Of a stretch of DNA of 64,000 bases, positions 62,637-64,000 are shown one piece after another. Every line of letters begins with the position of its first letter. The first letter of the stretch is position 1. The notes under the pieces are model-generated. The model was not told the origin of the DNA. It did not search any database and worked only from the letters and a program-made list of their open reading frames with translations. Position numbers and translations under genes: made by a program. The stretch spans positions 1,302,001-1,366,000 of the forward strand of contig JACKOB010000002.1 in assembly GCA_024234575.1 (NCBI GenBank), given 5' to 3'. This DNA is from Hahellaceae bacterium. GTDB lineage: Bacteria; Pseudomonadota; Gammaproteobacteria; Pseudomonadales; Oleiphilaceae.

Positions 62637-62693
62637 GGAGGTCAGTCATTAGACTTGCCTCCCTTAATTTTGTCTGCTCAGCGTCTGGGCAGA
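62637..62693 (+). promoter_or_regulatory. Two stem-loops between rpoC and rpsL
   Basis: The first: GGAGG-tc-AGTC-ATTA-GACT-tg-CCTCC (62637-62662). The second: TCTGCTCAG-CGT-CTGGGCAGA (62673-62693), followed by AATTTTATTG. Together they may be a weak terminator/attenuator or leader of the str operon. Confidence 0.5.
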
Positions 62694-62722
62694 ATTTTAT
62701 TGTTTAACGGGAGTATGCTTGC

Positions 62723-63097
62723 ATGGCAACAATTAATCAGTTGGTGCGTAAGCCTCGTAAACGCAAGGCGGCAAAAAGTGATGTACCAGCATTACAGAGC
62801 TGTCCTCAGCGTCGAGGTGTTTGCACACGTGTTTATACTACGACACCTAAAAAGCCTAACTCAGCGCTACGTAAGGTTTGTCGTGTGCGTCTGACGAATG
62901 GTTTTGAAGTTTCGTCATACATTGGTGGTGAAGGTCATAACCTGCAAGAGCACAGTGTTGTTCTTATTCGGGGTGGGCGGGTAAAAGATTTGCCCGGTGT
63001 TCGTTACCATAACGTTCGCGGAAGTTTGGATACTGCTGGTGTAGCTAAGCGTCGTCAAGCGCGATCAAAGTATGGTGCGAAGCGTCCAAAAGCGTAA
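62723..63097 (+). CDS. rpsL: 30S ribosomal protein S12
   Basis: 124 residues. [13 protein letters not shown] and [13 protein letters not shown] carry the wild-type, streptomycin-sensitive Lys residues. Decoding-centre protein. First gene of the str operon (rpsL-rpsG-fusA). Upstream ACGGGAG supports the ATG at 62723. Confidence 0.99.
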   Translation: MATINQLVRKPRKRKAAKSDVPALQSCPQRRGVCTRVYTTTPKKPNSALRKVCRVRLTNGFEVSSYIGGEGHNLQEHSVVLIRGGRVKDLPGVRYHNVRGSLDTAGVAKRRQARSKYGAKRPKA

Positions 63098-63193
63098 TCG
63101 AGTGGTCGTCACTCATTTGTAAGAATTTGTTTTGGGTAAGAGTAAGGCTGAGTTGGTTTATCGGCTCAGAACGATCCTGAAGACCTAATTTAA

Positions 63194-63682
<489 letters not shown>

Positions 63683-63697
63683 AGTTAAGGAGTTGTT

Positions 63698-64000
63698 GTG
63701 GCGCGAAAAACACCTATTAGTCGGTACAGGAATATTGGTATATGTGCTCATGTTGATGCTGGCAAGACCACGACAACGGAGCGTGTGCTTTTCTATACCG
63801 GGTTGTCACATAAAATAGGTGAAGTTCATGATGGCGCTGCAACAATGGATTGGATGGAGCAGGAGCAGGAGCGAGGTATTACAATCACTTCTGCTGCTAC
63901 CACATGTTTCTGGCGAGGCATGCAAGGGCAGTTCGAAGACCATCGTATTAATATTATAGATACTCCAGGGCATGTCGACTTTACTATCGAGGTGGAAAGA
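63698..64000 (+). CDS. fusA: Elongation factor G (partial)
   Basis: 101 codons from a GTG at 63698 (AAGGAG 5 nt upstream) to the window edge. The G1 loop [12 protein letters not shown], the effector region [14 protein letters not shown] and DTPGHVDFT identify EF-G, the translocation GTPase. The C-terminal ~600 residues lie outside. Confidence 0.97.
   Translation, partial: MARKTPISRYRNIGICAHVDAGKTTTTERVLFYTGLSHKIGEVHDGAATMDWMEQEQERGITITSAATTCFWRGMQGQFEDHRINIIDTPGHVDFTIEVER

Overview
The window comes from a Gram-negative gammaproteobacterium. The evidence is a 16S-Ile-Ala-23S-5S ribosomal operon, the gene order birA-coaX-SPOR gene-Thr/Tyr/Gly/Thr tRNAs-tuf-Trp tRNA-secE-nusG-rplKAJL-rpoBC-rpsL-rpsG-fusA, and a 1357-residue RpoB. 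Moderate GC and gene content suggest a marine, Cellvibrionales- or Oceanospirillales-like lineage. That placement is inference; I cannot name a genus.

Positions 1-34.7 kb hold an essentially complete type VI secretion system (T6SS). A leftward block carries tssJ-tssK-tssL-tssM-tagF (tagF runs off the window), preceded by tagH (an FHA protein) and two near-identical hcp genes. A rightward auxiliary module follows: vgrG, a DUF6484 protein, a DUF2169 protein, a ketoacyl-synthase-like protein, a PAAR-like DUF4150 protein, a TIGR02270-like protein, a putative AHH-type nuclease effector and an Imm11-like immunity protein. Next come a lipoprotein, a DUF3365/HAMP haem-binding membrane protein, a PpkA-like Ser/Thr kinase, and the sheath/baseplate/unfoldase block tssA-tssB-tssC-second tssC-tssE-tssF-tssG-tssH. 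TssJLM form the membrane complex, TssAEFGK the baseplate, TssBC the sheath, Hcp/VgrG/PAAR the tube and spike, and ClpV recycles the sheath. Kinase, FHA protein and TagF form a post-translational control layer. A degenerate REP-associated transposase gene ends the region.

Positions 35.4-41.0 kb are one rRNA operon with two strong promoters, boxA sites, long processing stems and a terminator. Positions 41.04-41.44 kb are non-coding and carry about nine copies of an 8-bp tandem repeat. Four collinear genes (41.4-46.65 kb) then encode exported proteins that share an N-terminal motif and are related to DUF6160/FilA-type proteins.

From 46.7 kb to the end lies the conserved housekeeping block: birA, coaX, a SPOR-domain gene broken by a frameshift in a G7 tract, five tRNA genes around tuf, then secE-nusG, the ribosomal protein genes, rpoBC, and the start of the str operon (rpsL, rpsG, partial fusA).

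The least ordinary items are: two inverted ~103-bp cloverleaf-forming repeats bracketing DUF6484-DUF2169-KS, with compensatory stem changes; a KS-fold protein lacking the catalytic Cys and His; a haem sensor without an output domain beside a kinase without a sensor; and the repeat-preceded four-gene exported-protein cluster.
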